Shown: positions 25,098 to 32,933 of the stretch, one piece after another
Layout of the letters: each line of letters opens with the position of its first letter
Position numbering within the stretch: the stretch's first letter is position 1
From: an uncultured Acidimicrobiales bacterium
GTDB lineage: Bacteria > Actinomycetota > Acidimicrobiia > Acidimicrobiales > SHLQ01
Assembly (NCBI GenBank): GCA_938040365.1
Contig: CALHXU010000076.1
Location: 1-46,589, forward strand
Direction of reading: 5' to 3'
DNA length: 46,589 nucleotides
Position numbers and translations under genes: made by a program
Notes under the pieces: generated by a model
Told to the model about the DNA's origin: nothing
What the model saw: the letters and a program-made list of their open reading frames with translations, nothing else
Databases searched by the model: none

Positions 25098-26437
25098 CAG
25101 ACTGGCAACGGCGAGGAGAGCACCACCTCACGGCGAATATCGTCGTCGCGCCGATCACGGAAGAATACGGCGATGCAAATCATCATGATCGGCAGCGCTG
25201 CGGGGAGGTGGTCGTAGTAGAACATGGTCGGCAACGAAGACGCTACTGCTAAGTGCAGCAGTAGCTGTTCTTGGTTCCGAATTCTGCGACCGGTCTTGAA
25301 GGTCATCGTTACAAAGAAGCCGGTGTAGAAAATCGCACCCGGGATGCCTTGACTAAACAACGCAGTCCAAAAGTTTCCGTGGGTACCAATCGCTGGACGG
25401 AAGGGAATCGGATTCGAGACCGGCGCGCCATAGCCGAGGAGCGGAGATTCGGGTACCGCGTCGATCACCTGGGTGTAGATATCGCCGCGGGAGTTCGTCG
25501 AGTGGTCGGTCGTTGTGCGCTGACTCACGATGTCGCCGATCGGCGATGCAAGAAGGAGGCCACCGGCGATCACCAAGGCGACGATCAGGCGTCCAGCGAG
25601 CAACAGATTTCCCGTTGACACACGGCGGGCAGCGACGTAGACGACTGCGCCAACGAGCACGATCCACAGGCCACGATTTACCGATACCACCATCGGTACG
25701 ATGGCAAGAAGCGCGAATACCGGAACCAATGGGCGAGCCCGGCGGGTGCGTCCAGCGGCCGCTACCGCAGCGAAGGTAGCCGGTGCCAGCGTTGCTCCCC
25801 AGTCGTTGGAGAACGCGAAGGGAAAGCTCGGCCGATTGAGCGGAAAGCCGAGGAAGTCCTGCGTTTGGGCGAACGGCGGCTGGAAGATCGCGCGGACAAA
25901 GTCGATGTTCGCGATCGATCGAGGTAGCGCAACTGACGCCAACGTTGGGAACTTTGCCTCACCGAGCAACAGTCCGAGGTAGCCGCCCACAATCGCGGTG
26001 AAGAGAAAAAGATAGGCGATCATGCCGAGTATTCGCCCGGTCGGCAGGTACTTCGCTGGCAGGTTGTAGATGTAGAGGTAGATGATCGTGGCACCGATGT
26101 ATACACCAGCGCGCAACGTCCACGAGAGGAGGCGTGAAACAGTCGGGTCGAGCGTGACGGTCGAAACGATCATCCACCCAATAAAGAGGAACCAGAGACC
26201 GCTTCCCTTTGGGAAACGAATAGGTTTCATCGTCAAGAGCGAAATACCCATGGGAACCGCCGCGAGTGCGAACGTGAAGTACGCGAGGCCGAGGATCCAA
26301 AAGATCGGCATAAGGCCAATGACATAGAACGGCGCGGCAGGGTGGGTGAACAGCGAGAACTGCTTCCCAGGCCGCACACGCGTCCTTCGAAGTTCGGTCG
26401 ATACCCCAGCGGTCTCGATCGGATCAAGAATTGTCAT
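25097..26437 (-). CDS. O-antigen polymerase/ligase-like membrane protein (Wzy/WaaL family)
   Basis: Integral membrane protein of 446 residues with about ten to twelve hydrophobic segments. It has the large extracytoplasmic loop near residues 320-370 seen in Wzy/WaaL proteins, including RGDIYTQVIDAVPESPLLGYG and a histidine-bearing GTHGNFWTALFSQG. Such proteins polymerise lipid-linked repeat units or transfer glycan to an acceptor. Sequence alone does not separate polymerase from ligase. It is coupled by a 1-bp TAATG overlap to the glycosyltransferase gene before it. Confidence 0.82.
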   Translation of the reverse strand: MTILDPIETAGVSTELRRTRVRPGKQFSLFTHPAAPFYVIGLMPIFWILGLAYFTFALAAVPMGISLLTMKPIRFPKGSGLWFLFIGWMIVSTVTLDPTVSRLLSWTLRAGVYIGATIIYLYIYNLPAKYLPTGRILGMIAYLFLFTAIVGGYLGLLLGEAKFPTLASVALPRSIANIDFVRAIFQPPFAQTQDFLGFPLNRPSFPFAFSNDWGATLAPATFAAVAAAGRTRRARPLVPVFALLAIVPMVVSVNRGLWIVLVGAVVYVAARRVSTGNLLLAGRLIVALVIAGGLLLASPIGDIVSQRTTTDHSTNSRGDIYTQVIDAVPESPLLGYGAPVSNPIPFRPAIGTHGNFWTALFSQGIPGAIFYTGFFVTMTFKTGRRIRNQEQLLLHLAVASSLPTMFYYDHLPAALPIMMICIAVFFRDRRDDDIRREVVLSSPLPV

Positions 26438-27345
26438 TAGACAGACATTCCACGCTTTTGTAGCTGCGAAACAACGGTCGCCGACGGAACACCTGCAGCT
26501 ACTGACAGAGCAAGGCCAGCGCGGCCCTCCTTCGGGTTCAACTTGAGTGTCTTCTTCACAAGTTCAAGCGCGCCCTTACGATCCCCGAGCGATGCCTTCG
26601 CAAAGGCCATCTGGCCATAGATCCGAGCAAGACCGACCGGTTCGTTTTCGAACTCGGGATAACGATCGAGAATGTACTGAAGGCCGTCGATTCGCATCTG
26701 CCACCGCTCTGCGTAGAACGAGGCTGTATGCCAACGCACGCGAACGAGCGGGGCGGGCACCAACAACATGTCGGTCACTCGCGTTGCGCGCAGGAGCCAT
26801 TCGTAGTCCTCGCCGTAGCCGCCAGGCACATCCTCATCGATGAGGCCGATGCGGTCGGTGAGCTCGGCCCGGCGCATCAGGAAGGTCGACGGGTGCGCTT
26901 CAAAGACTCGGCTTTCGAGAAAATCGTCGAACGTGAGTCGCGATTCGTCGCGAACTCGTTCGACGCGTTCGTCCTCGTATTCGACAATGACGCCCGACCC
27001 AACAAAGTGGACGTCGGGGTTCGCATGCAGAACTTCGACCTGGCGACGAATTTTGCTCGGCACCCAAACGTCGTCGTCGTCACAAAAGGCAATGAGGTCG
27101 CTCTCGGTTGCGAGCATCCCGGTATTGCGGGCTCCTTGCAAACCTTGCTTTCGAGTGTTTGGCACGACGATGACGGGGCGATCCCCACCTTCGACGACGA
27201 GCGAGTAATCGGGCTCGGTGACGTCGAAGATCACGATGGTCGTAATGACGCCGTCGTAGTCTTGCGCAGCAATTGCGGCGAGCGTTTCGCGCAGAAGTTC
27301 GGGACGGTCCCGAGTAGCGACGATGGTGGCAACACTTTGCTGCAT
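26437..27345 (-). CDS. Family 2 glycosyltransferase
   Basis: GT-A fold transferase of 302 residues. The N-terminal beta strand (SVATIVATRDRPELLRETL) and the acidic DDD metal/nucleotide motif in LIAFCDDDDVW (about residue 87) are clear, followed by GGYGEDYEWLLRA with the GED catalytic-base-type motif. It should add a sugar from a nucleotide donor to the growing lipid-linked unit on the cytoplasmic face. The C-terminal 80 residues look helical (YGQMAFAKASLGDRKGALELVKK), resembling TPR-like repeats. It starts 4 bp after the fusion gene stop. Confidence 0.9.
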   Translation of the reverse strand: MQQSVATIVATRDRPELLRETLAAIAAQDYDGVITTIVIFDVTEPDYSLVVEGGDRPVIVVPNTRKQGLQGARNTGMLATESDLIAFCDDDDVWVPSKIRRQVEVLHANPDVHFVGSGVIVEYEDERVERVRDESRLTFDDFLESRVFEAHPSTFLMRRAELTDRIGLIDEDVPGGYGEDYEWLLRATRVTDMLLVPAPLVRVRWHTASFYAERWQMRIDGLQYILDRYPEFENEPVGLARIYGQMAFAKASLGDRKGALELVKKTLKLNPKEGRAGLALSVAAGVPSATVVSQLQKRGMSV

Positions 27346-27349
27346 TGGA

Positions 27350-28873
27350 CTACCCCTCTTTGCTGTAGCGATAGCGGCCCAGCATTGGACGGGTCACCGC
27401 GCTGACGAGCGACGCCATCTTTGGATCGAGGTCAGTCTTCCACTTTTCATCGACAGCGAGTTCCACCGCGGTCTTTTCGAGTCGGCGTGGGTTTCCTGAA
27501 ACCGAGTGACCCTCGCCGAGCATGAGCGGCTCATCACCAAACATTGCTTCGCTTGTCGACTCAAGCCCCACGAACTGAAAGATTTGATCGAGCGCCTCGA
27601 CCGGCTTCTTGACGAAGTCTTCGTATCGGATAGTCGTTGCCGGCACGCCGAGGCGTTCCATGTTGGAGAAGGCCCAGTTGAACCAGAGCCAACGCAGACC
27701 AATCCGGCCTGGATGGAGTCGGTCCATTTCGGCGCCGCCCTGCACCTCTGGACGGTCGATCACCTTCGACCAAGAATTTGCGACGCCACGGGGATCTCGA
27801 ACAATGTGGACGACGCGAAGGTCGACATCATCGAGTTGGCGGAGCAAGAGCGCCGTCGAAATGTGCTTCGACGTATCGACGATGATGGGCTTTTCGGAAA
27901 CTTCAAGAACGGCCCGCAAGATTCGGGTGACCACCGCGCCGTATTGGGTGATGCTCGGACCGACGAAGGGCAGGTTCTTCGAAGTCAAGAGCACAGGAAT
28001 ATGACGGGTGCGATCGACTCGTCGCTGCAATGTCCGCATGCGTTCGCCCGAGATCTGATTCCAGCCACCAAAGGCGATCTCACCGACCTTGTACCAGAAC
28101 TTGCAATCGCTAAATGGCTGACCGCAACCGCAGAGGTTGTTGTCGACTACGCCTCGCTGCCAAATATGTACGAGCTCGCCAATATTGACCATGTGCGGGT
28201 GCTCGTTGAGAAGGTCCGACATGATGGTGCTGCCAGAACGTGGGACCGACCCGATAAAGACCACGGGGATCTTGGGCAATTCCTCGGTTTCGTGCGCCTT
28301 ATCCGCAACGCCGTTGAGCGACCTCCGCGCCCGGGAGCCGAACAGCTCGACCATCAGCTCTTCGAACTTCATGACCGATTCTTCGGTATGTCCATCGTCG
28401 ACCGCAACCTCAGAAGCGCCGCGTTCGACCGCGAAGTCGAGCAGGCGAAAGAACTCGTCCTTCGTGCGGGCGAGTTGAATGTCACCATGGGCTGCGAGTC
28501 GTTCACAGAAGTCGACCTGGTGATCGTTGACGTGTTCGTCGAATCGTTCTTCACGAGGCACGACGATTGGAACCAAGCCGTTCTTTCGGCATTCCATGAT
28601 CGTTGCTGGTCCGCCGTGACAAACCACGACCGATGCCCGTTGAAACTCCTCGATCAATTGCGTGCGCTGCAAGTACTCGACACTGTGTGCGAGTTCCGAT
28701 GTAGCCGACGTCCCGCGCTGGACGATGACGTGGCCAACATTGCGGTCGACCGACATCCATTCGTCGAGCCACCAGATAAGACGATCGAAACGGTGGTAGT
28801 CGGTACCGACCGAGACAAAGAGCCGATCAATACCGGGAGCCCGGGACGCCGGGATTCTGATCATCTCGCTCAC
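27350..28873 (-). CDS. Fusion: PssE/Alg13-like glycosyltransferase domain + PAPS-dependent sulfotransferase
   Basis: Two-domain protein of 507 residues. Residues about 15-150 match the Alg13/PssE/MurG C-terminal (GT28) half: LFVSVGTDYHRFDRL and the donor-binding VVCHGGPATIMEC. After a linker of about 50 residues, a sulfotransferase spans about 203-500, with VFIGSVPRSGST (205-216) as the 5'-phosphosulfate loop and VHIVRDPRGVANSWSK as the 3'-phosphate site. The Alg14/PssD partner is encoded by the gene just before it, with a GTGA overlap. Alg13/Alg14-type enzymes work as a pair, so the complex would carry a sulfotransferase with it. The reading frame is continuous, with no sign of a frameshift. 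Confidence 0.88.
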   Translation of the reverse strand: MSEMIRIPASRAPGIDRLFVSVGTDYHRFDRLIWWLDEWMSVDRNVGHVIVQRGTSATSELAHSVEYLQRTQLIEEFQRASVVVCHGGPATIMECRKNGLVPIVVPREERFDEHVNDHQVDFCERLAAHGDIQLARTKDEFFRLLDFAVERGASEVAVDDGHTEESVMKFEELMVELFGSRARRSLNGVADKAHETEELPKIPVVFIGSVPRSGSTIMSDLLNEHPHMVNIGELVHIWQRGVVDNNLCGCGQPFSDCKFWYKVGEIAFGGWNQISGERMRTLQRRVDRTRHIPVLLTSKNLPFVGPSITQYGAVVTRILRAVLEVSEKPIIVDTSKHISTALLLRQLDDVDLRVVHIVRDPRGVANSWSKVIDRPEVQGGAEMDRLHPGRIGLRWLWFNWAFSNMERLGVPATTIRYEDFVKKPVEALDQIFQFVGLESTSEAMFGDEPLMLGEGHSVSGNPRRLEKTAVELAVDEKWKTDLDPKMASLVSAVTRPMLGRYRYSKEG

Positions 28874-29367
28874 ATCAACCGTCCGATCAATTCAGCCTTC
28901 GGGTGAAAAACCAACTGATCTTCCCATTGCACGAGGAAGCTACTTGCGAGGGGCGCGCACAAACGAGCGGTGAGCGACGCATGATCAATCCGGTCGTATA
29001 CCTCGATGAATACGGTCTTGATGCCCATCATTCGACCGAGCACAAAGAAAGGAAACGCGACCGCGGCACCGGTCGAGACAATGACGTCTGGACGTTCGCT
29101 ACGAAGTACTCGCAATGCAAGTCCCATGTTGCGAACCAGGTTTGGGATGTTGCGCGTCGTTGGGTAGTGCGCCCACTCACACCGCTCAGACTCGAGCAGA
29201 TCATGACTATCGGGCATATTGAAGGTCACCCAAAAGCGATCGTGTTTTTCCCACCATGACTTGAGCACCAAGAGGTGCGCGAGGTGACCACCCGACGAGC
29301 CAACGAGCGCGATCTTTAACGGCTGGTCTGACTCGGGCAAAACCGACACGATCGATTCGTTCGTCAT
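28870..29367 (-). CDS. PssD/EpsD-like (Alg14 homologue) glycosyltransferase subunit
   Basis: Protein of 165 residues of the Alg14 family (oligosaccharide biosynthesis). It has an acceptor-side Rossmann start, ALVGSSGGHLAHLL (about 20-33), then STGAAVAFPFFVLGRMMGIKTVFIEVYDR and a C-terminal FLVQWEDQ segment typical of bacterial PssD/EpsD proteins. It should recruit the Alg13-like domain of the next gene to the membrane to add a sugar. It lacks an obvious N-terminal membrane helix but has a hydrophobic central stretch. ATGA overlap with the co-polymerase gene upstream. Confidence 0.9.
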   Translation of the reverse strand: MTNESIVSVLPESDQPLKIALVGSSGGHLAHLLVLKSWWEKHDRFWVTFNMPDSHDLLESERCEWAHYPTTRNIPNLVRNMGLALRVLRSERPDVIVSTGAAVAFPFFVLGRMMGIKTVFIEVYDRIDHASLTARLCAPLASSFLVQWEDQLVFHPKAELIGRLM

Positions 29368-31307
29368 TTTGTCTCTCCGTCCGGTTCGGATCGGAAGAGT
29401 CCCTCGATGCTCGCGAATTTATCCATAGCGGGCTGACCCTCTCCGGGCGGTGGTTGGGTTACATACCCAGGTGCTTCCTGGTGGTTGGTTGCTCCCGCAG
29501 CCGCAGCCACTGCGTGCTGTGACTGTGTGCTTTGTTGTTCGGACTGTGAGGGGTTTTGCTGAGGATTGCTCGGACCGGCGGTTGCGTTTGAATACTCTTG
29601 CGGACCAGCTTGTGGCACCGCAGCATTACCGTTCACCGCAGCATTACCGTTCACCGCAGCTCCTGTTCCATTTACCGCAGCGCGATATTCGTCTGACACA
29701 AATGGGTTGCGCGACCCGTTCGCGACGTTGCCCGGAACGCCGGTCGGAATCGAAATCGTGGCGATGTCGCCGTAGCCCGCAGGCAGGAGGCTGAGACGGC
29801 TCGTTCGGTTGAATACAGCACCGGCGACGTAGGCCTGCACGTTGTCGAGCTGGCTGCGAAGTTCGTCGAGTTCGCTCCGTCGGCTTCGACCAGCGGCTGC
29901 GACGGCGAGGACCGAGTCGACCTCGGCGGCAATCTGAAGACCACCCGCATGGGTCAACGCTGGTGGCGTATCGAACACGACGATCATGTTGCGTTCCTTC
30001 GCCGCAGCGATGAGCGACTTGAGCGCAGCGCTCGATACCGAAACGTCCGCCCCTGTTCCGCTTGCGAACAAGCGAATTCCGACGCGCTGGCTTGCGTTCT
30101 CAATCGCGTGGTGTGCATCTGCAATGTCGGCCTTCGAGCGAAGGAAGTCGTTGAGACCTGGTTCGCCGACCATGCCAAAGATTCGATCGATGACCGGGTT
30201 ACGGCGATCGGTGTTCACGACCAAGACATCACGACCGGTCTGTGCGATTGCGAGCGCGAGGTTGATGGTGGTCGTCGTACGACCTTCGCCGTCATTGGCA
30301 CCAACGATGGCGATCGAGTTGACCTCGCCACCGGAGCGCTGTGCGAGGACCGCAGCAGCAACGCGACGGAATGCTTCGGCACCCGGTGTATGGGCACTAA
30401 CTGCGGTGACCAGCGCCGGGCTGTCTTGGGTAATTCGAGGAATATCACCGAGGATTGGGACGCCAAGGTCGGCTTCGAGTTCGTCGGCGCCGGCGACTCG
30501 CCGGTCGAGACGGTCGAGGGCAATTGCCACGACCGCGCCGAGCATGAGCCCGAGAAGGACGCCCGAAATAACTGCAAACAGGAACGGGATGCCGGTGCTT
30601 CCAGCTTCGGGAACCGACGGGGAGCCGAGCAGGCTACCTACTTCACTCGAACGGCTTCGAAGGTCGGTGAGTTGGCTAACGACGGTGAGCTTGGTGTCTT
30701 CGATGTCGCGAAGTCGACGCTCGATGAGTTCAGCTTCGAGCGAATCTTCTTCGGCGACGAGGAACGCAGCTCGCTCTGTAGCCCCACGCGTGTCGAGCTC
30801 TTCAACCTCGGCTTCGAGGTTTTCGATGCTCACAGAACGCAGCGCCTGCTCGCGGTCGCGGCGGAACTCAAGATAGGTATCGGCGGTGACGCTCACGACT
30901 TGTTCGGCCTGCTCTGGTGAGTCTGCCTGGAAGGTGAATTCCAAAATCTGACTGCTGCAGCTGTCGTTTGTGACGATGTTTTCCGCATTGAGACAGGCTG
31001 AAAGAAAGAGACCTTCGCTCCACTCATCGAGTGTGAGGTCCTCGACCTGGCTCACAACACGGTCGCCGATCACCTGGGAGACGGCAATGCCAATCTCGGT
31101 GTCCTCGTTGATGAGGTCGTTGCCTTGTTGGAGGTCAGAGTCGCCGGGCACCAAGAGCACCGACACGCTCGACTCATGAAATCTGCTCGCCGAGGGGAGC
31201 AACAAAATGGCCAGCAAAACGCCAACGACGGCGCCGATCGCTAGAACCCACCAGCTACGACGCAAAATTCGTCCGTAATTACCGAGCTCGATGTCATCAT
31301 CATTCAT
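29364..31307 (-). CDS. Wzz/Wzc-like polysaccharide co-polymerase with degenerate BY-kinase domain
   Basis: Protein of 647 residues, first gene of the EPS operon. A Wzz chain-length domain has two membrane helices (about 18-38 and 243-265) with a helical extracytoplasmic part between. A cytoplasmic CpsD/Wzc-like P-loop domain follows. Its Walker A is GANDGEGRTTTT, with Arg343 in place of the invariant Lys, and Walker A' reads VVNTDRRNP, with Asn365 in place of the first Asp. Walker B (VVFDTPP) is intact. The C-terminal tail (about 530-647) is Gln/Asn/Ala-rich with NGNAAV repeats and has no tyrosine cluster. It probably sets chain length without normal autokinase activity (inference). Confidence 0.87.
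   Translation of the reverse strand: MNDDDIELGNYGRILRRSWWVLAIGAVVGVLLAILLLPSASRFHESSVSVLLVPGDSDLQQGNDLINEDTEIGIAVSQVIGDRVVSQVEDLTLDEWSEGLFLSACLNAENIVTNDSCSSQILEFTFQADSPEQAEQVVSVTADTYLEFRRDREQALRSVSIENLEAEVEELDTRGATERAAFLVAEEDSLEAELIERRLRDIEDTKLTVVSQLTDLRSRSSEVGSLLGSPSVPEAGSTGIPFLFAVISGVLLGLMLGAVVAIALDRLDRRVAGADELEADLGVPILGDIPRITQDSPALVTAVSAHTPGAEAFRRVAAAVLAQRSGGEVNSIAIVGANDGEGRTTTTINLALAIAQTGRDVLVVNTDRRNPVIDRIFGMVGEPGLNDFLRSKADIADAHHAIENASQRVGIRLFASGTGADVSVSSAALKSLIAAAKERNMIVVFDTPPALTHAGGLQIAAEVDSVLAVAAAGRSRRSELDELRSQLDNVQAYVAGAVFNRTSRLSLLPAGYGDIATISIPTGVPGNVANGSRNPFVSDEYRAAVNGTGAAVNGNAAVNGNAAVPQAGPQEYSNATAGPSNPQQNPSQSEQQSTQSQHAVAAAAGATNHQEAPGYVTQPPPGEGQPAMDKFASIEGLFRSEPDGETK
29623..29658 (-). 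repeat. 18-bp perfect tandem duplication in the co-polymerase tail
   Basis: Two identical 18-bp units (GCATTACCGTTCACCGCA on the plus strand) encode the NGNAAV repeats. They keep the frame and lie in a low-complexity tail, so copy number may vary. Confidence 0.85.
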
Positions 31308-31564
31308 GTCGTGTTTTCCTGCCAGCGCAACGCTGGAATTTCATCGTGGAGAAAAGGCCATGCAATTACGGGTGAATTTCGCAGCGAGTCTGAGTAAGGG
31401 ACGTTTCGCCCATTGTGTAAGTCGCGTGTGTTGCCGAGACTTTGGACGAGAGCTGTTCCAGACTGTTTCTTAGCTACCTGGCCTAGTTCGTGGTTTACCT
31501 AGCCCTCTTATGTTCGACATTTGAGAGCTACCCTTAAACAGTTCGCCAAATACCACTACAAAGA
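31308..31564. promoter_or_regulatory. Divergent regulatory region between the EPS operon and the GH26 genes
   Basis: This 257-bp region must carry both promoters. A CCAGCG-CAA-CGCTGG hairpin (31322-31336) lies just before the CAGGAAA ribosome-binding site of the co-polymerase gene and would sit in its 5' leader. The GH26 side is richer in A/T (31500-31560). I cannot define the -35/-10 boxes with confidence. Confidence 0.45.
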
Positions 31565-32803
31565 GTGAGAGTCAATTCCTTGGTTCAATCAAGACACTAC
31601 CGAACGCCTTGGACCAGAACCAGAGCATTTCGTGGGCCGTTAGTCGCATTGTTGGTCCTCCTTACGGCCTGTTCTTCGACGATTCCAAGTGCTTCCTCAG
31701 CGAACGCGAACGGCGATACCGGCGCACCGAATGCCGCTACCGCAGACGGCTCCGACTCCGACATTGCGGCGCTTCGAGCACGCCTCGCCGAGCTCGAAGC
31801 CGAAATTGCCGAGATCGAAGCTGACATTTCGAATCTCGCTGGGCAAGACCCGCAACCACCAGCCGGAGATGATGGCGGCGAACCAGCGGGGCAAAATCCG
31901 CAAGGCGCGAGGTTTCCCACCTCGCCACTCATCAACATCGACGCTGACCACGAAGGGGCATTGCTCGGCGTTTCAACCGGACTCACCGGCGCCGAGCGCG
32001 GACCGCGTTTCGAGGCTCTAGAGCAGGCTGCGGGCCGACAGCTCGACATTGGCCATGTCTTTCATTCATGGGATACCGCAATCCCGACCGAGGACGATTT
32101 GATGCACCTCGAGGACGGGCGAATTCTGATGATTTCGTGGAACGGGACCGACACGATCGAAATCCAGAACGGTCAACACGACGACTGGATCCGAACCCAA
32201 GCAGCATCGGTGCGCGATCTCGAACAGCCGGTCATGCTCCGCTGGCTCTGGGAGATGGATGCCAACCGCCGACGGGCGTGGGTGCATTCGGGTGAAGACT
32301 TCATTGCGGCGTGGCTCCATGTCCGTTCGATCTTTGACGAGGTCGGCGCCGACAATGCCGAGTTTGTGTGGTGTCCAAACGAGTTCTTGTTCTGGGACGG
32401 TGGCGATCCAACACCGTGGTATCCCGGCGACGAAAACGTCGACTGGTTGTGCGCTGACGGCTACAACTGGGCCGACTCGATCAATAGTCCCGAGTGGGTT
32501 GATTTCAACGACATCTTTGGCGACTTCTATGCATGGGCCGAACCCCGCGGCCTGCCGATCATCATTGGAGAAACCGGGTCGAACGAGGCGCTCGATGCTC
32601 CGCAAGGAAAGGCGAGCTGGTTCCGAAACCTCCCCGCGCTCCTCCAAAACGATCTTCCCGAGATCGACGCGGTGGTGTACTTCGACAAGGACTTTACGTT
32701 CCAAGGTCACGCCGATTGGCGAGTCGATACCAGCACCCCGGCGCGCAACGGTTGGAACCAGCTGGCGAACGACCCGTACTTCAATACGTTGACCAACGGC
32801 TAG
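31565..32803 (+). CDS. Secreted lipoprotein, GH26-like glycoside hydrolase
   Basis: Predicted lipoprotein of 412 residues. A hydrophobic stretch ends in the lipobox LLTAC (Cys36). A Ser/Ala/Asp-rich spacer and a short coiled coil (about 66-92, DIAALRARLAELEAEIAEIEADI) then present the catalytic domain outside the cell. The domain resembles GH26 (endo-mannanase/lichenase clan): Glu230 in LRWLWEMD as acid/base and Glu336 in IIIGETGSN as nucleophile. The substrate is unknown; the neighbouring EPS is a natural candidate. The assigned start is GTG at 31565 with poor Shine-Dalgarno spacing; TTG at 31580 is an alternative. Confidence 0.82.
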   Translation: MRVNSLVQSRHYRTPWTRTRAFRGPLVALLVLLTACSSTIPSASSANANGDTGAPNAATADGSDSDIAALRARLAELEAEIAEIEADISNLAGQDPQPPAGDDGGEPAGQNPQGARFPTSPLINIDADHEGALLGVSTGLTGAERGPRFEALEQAAGRQLDIGHVFHSWDTAIPTEDDLMHLEDGRILMISWNGTDTIEIQNGQHDDWIRTQAASVRDLEQPVMLRWLWEMDANRRRAWVHSGEDFIAAWLHVRSIFDEVGADNAEFVWCPNEFLFWDGGDPTPWYPGDENVDWLCADGYNWADSINSPEWVDFNDIFGDFYAWAEPRGLPIIIGETGSNEALDAPQGKASWFRNLPALLQNDLPEIDAVVYFDKDFTFQGHADWRVDTSTPARNGWNQLANDPYFNTLTNG

Positions 32804-32840
32804 CGCGAAAGGCCGCGCACGCAATCTGCCGGCGCTCTCG

Positions 32841-32860
32841 AGGGCGCTGATGGCCCTTTT
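32841..32860 (+). terminator. Weak hairpin plus T4 after the first GH26 gene
   Basis: AGGGC / GCCCT (5 bp, 7-nt loop) followed by TTTT, 38 bp past the stop. It is short, so partial termination or none is possible. Confidence 0.3.
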
Positions 32861-32933
32861 GGAGTGGTGACAGTGCCGTGAAAGAACTGCGCTGCTGTTG
32901 GCATGACGCCTCGCTATTGACTAGACCACTGTT

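Noticed and set aside
29364-31307. Active bacterial tyrosine autokinase
   Set aside because: The Walker A Lys and Walker A' Asp are replaced and the C-terminal tyrosine cluster is missing.
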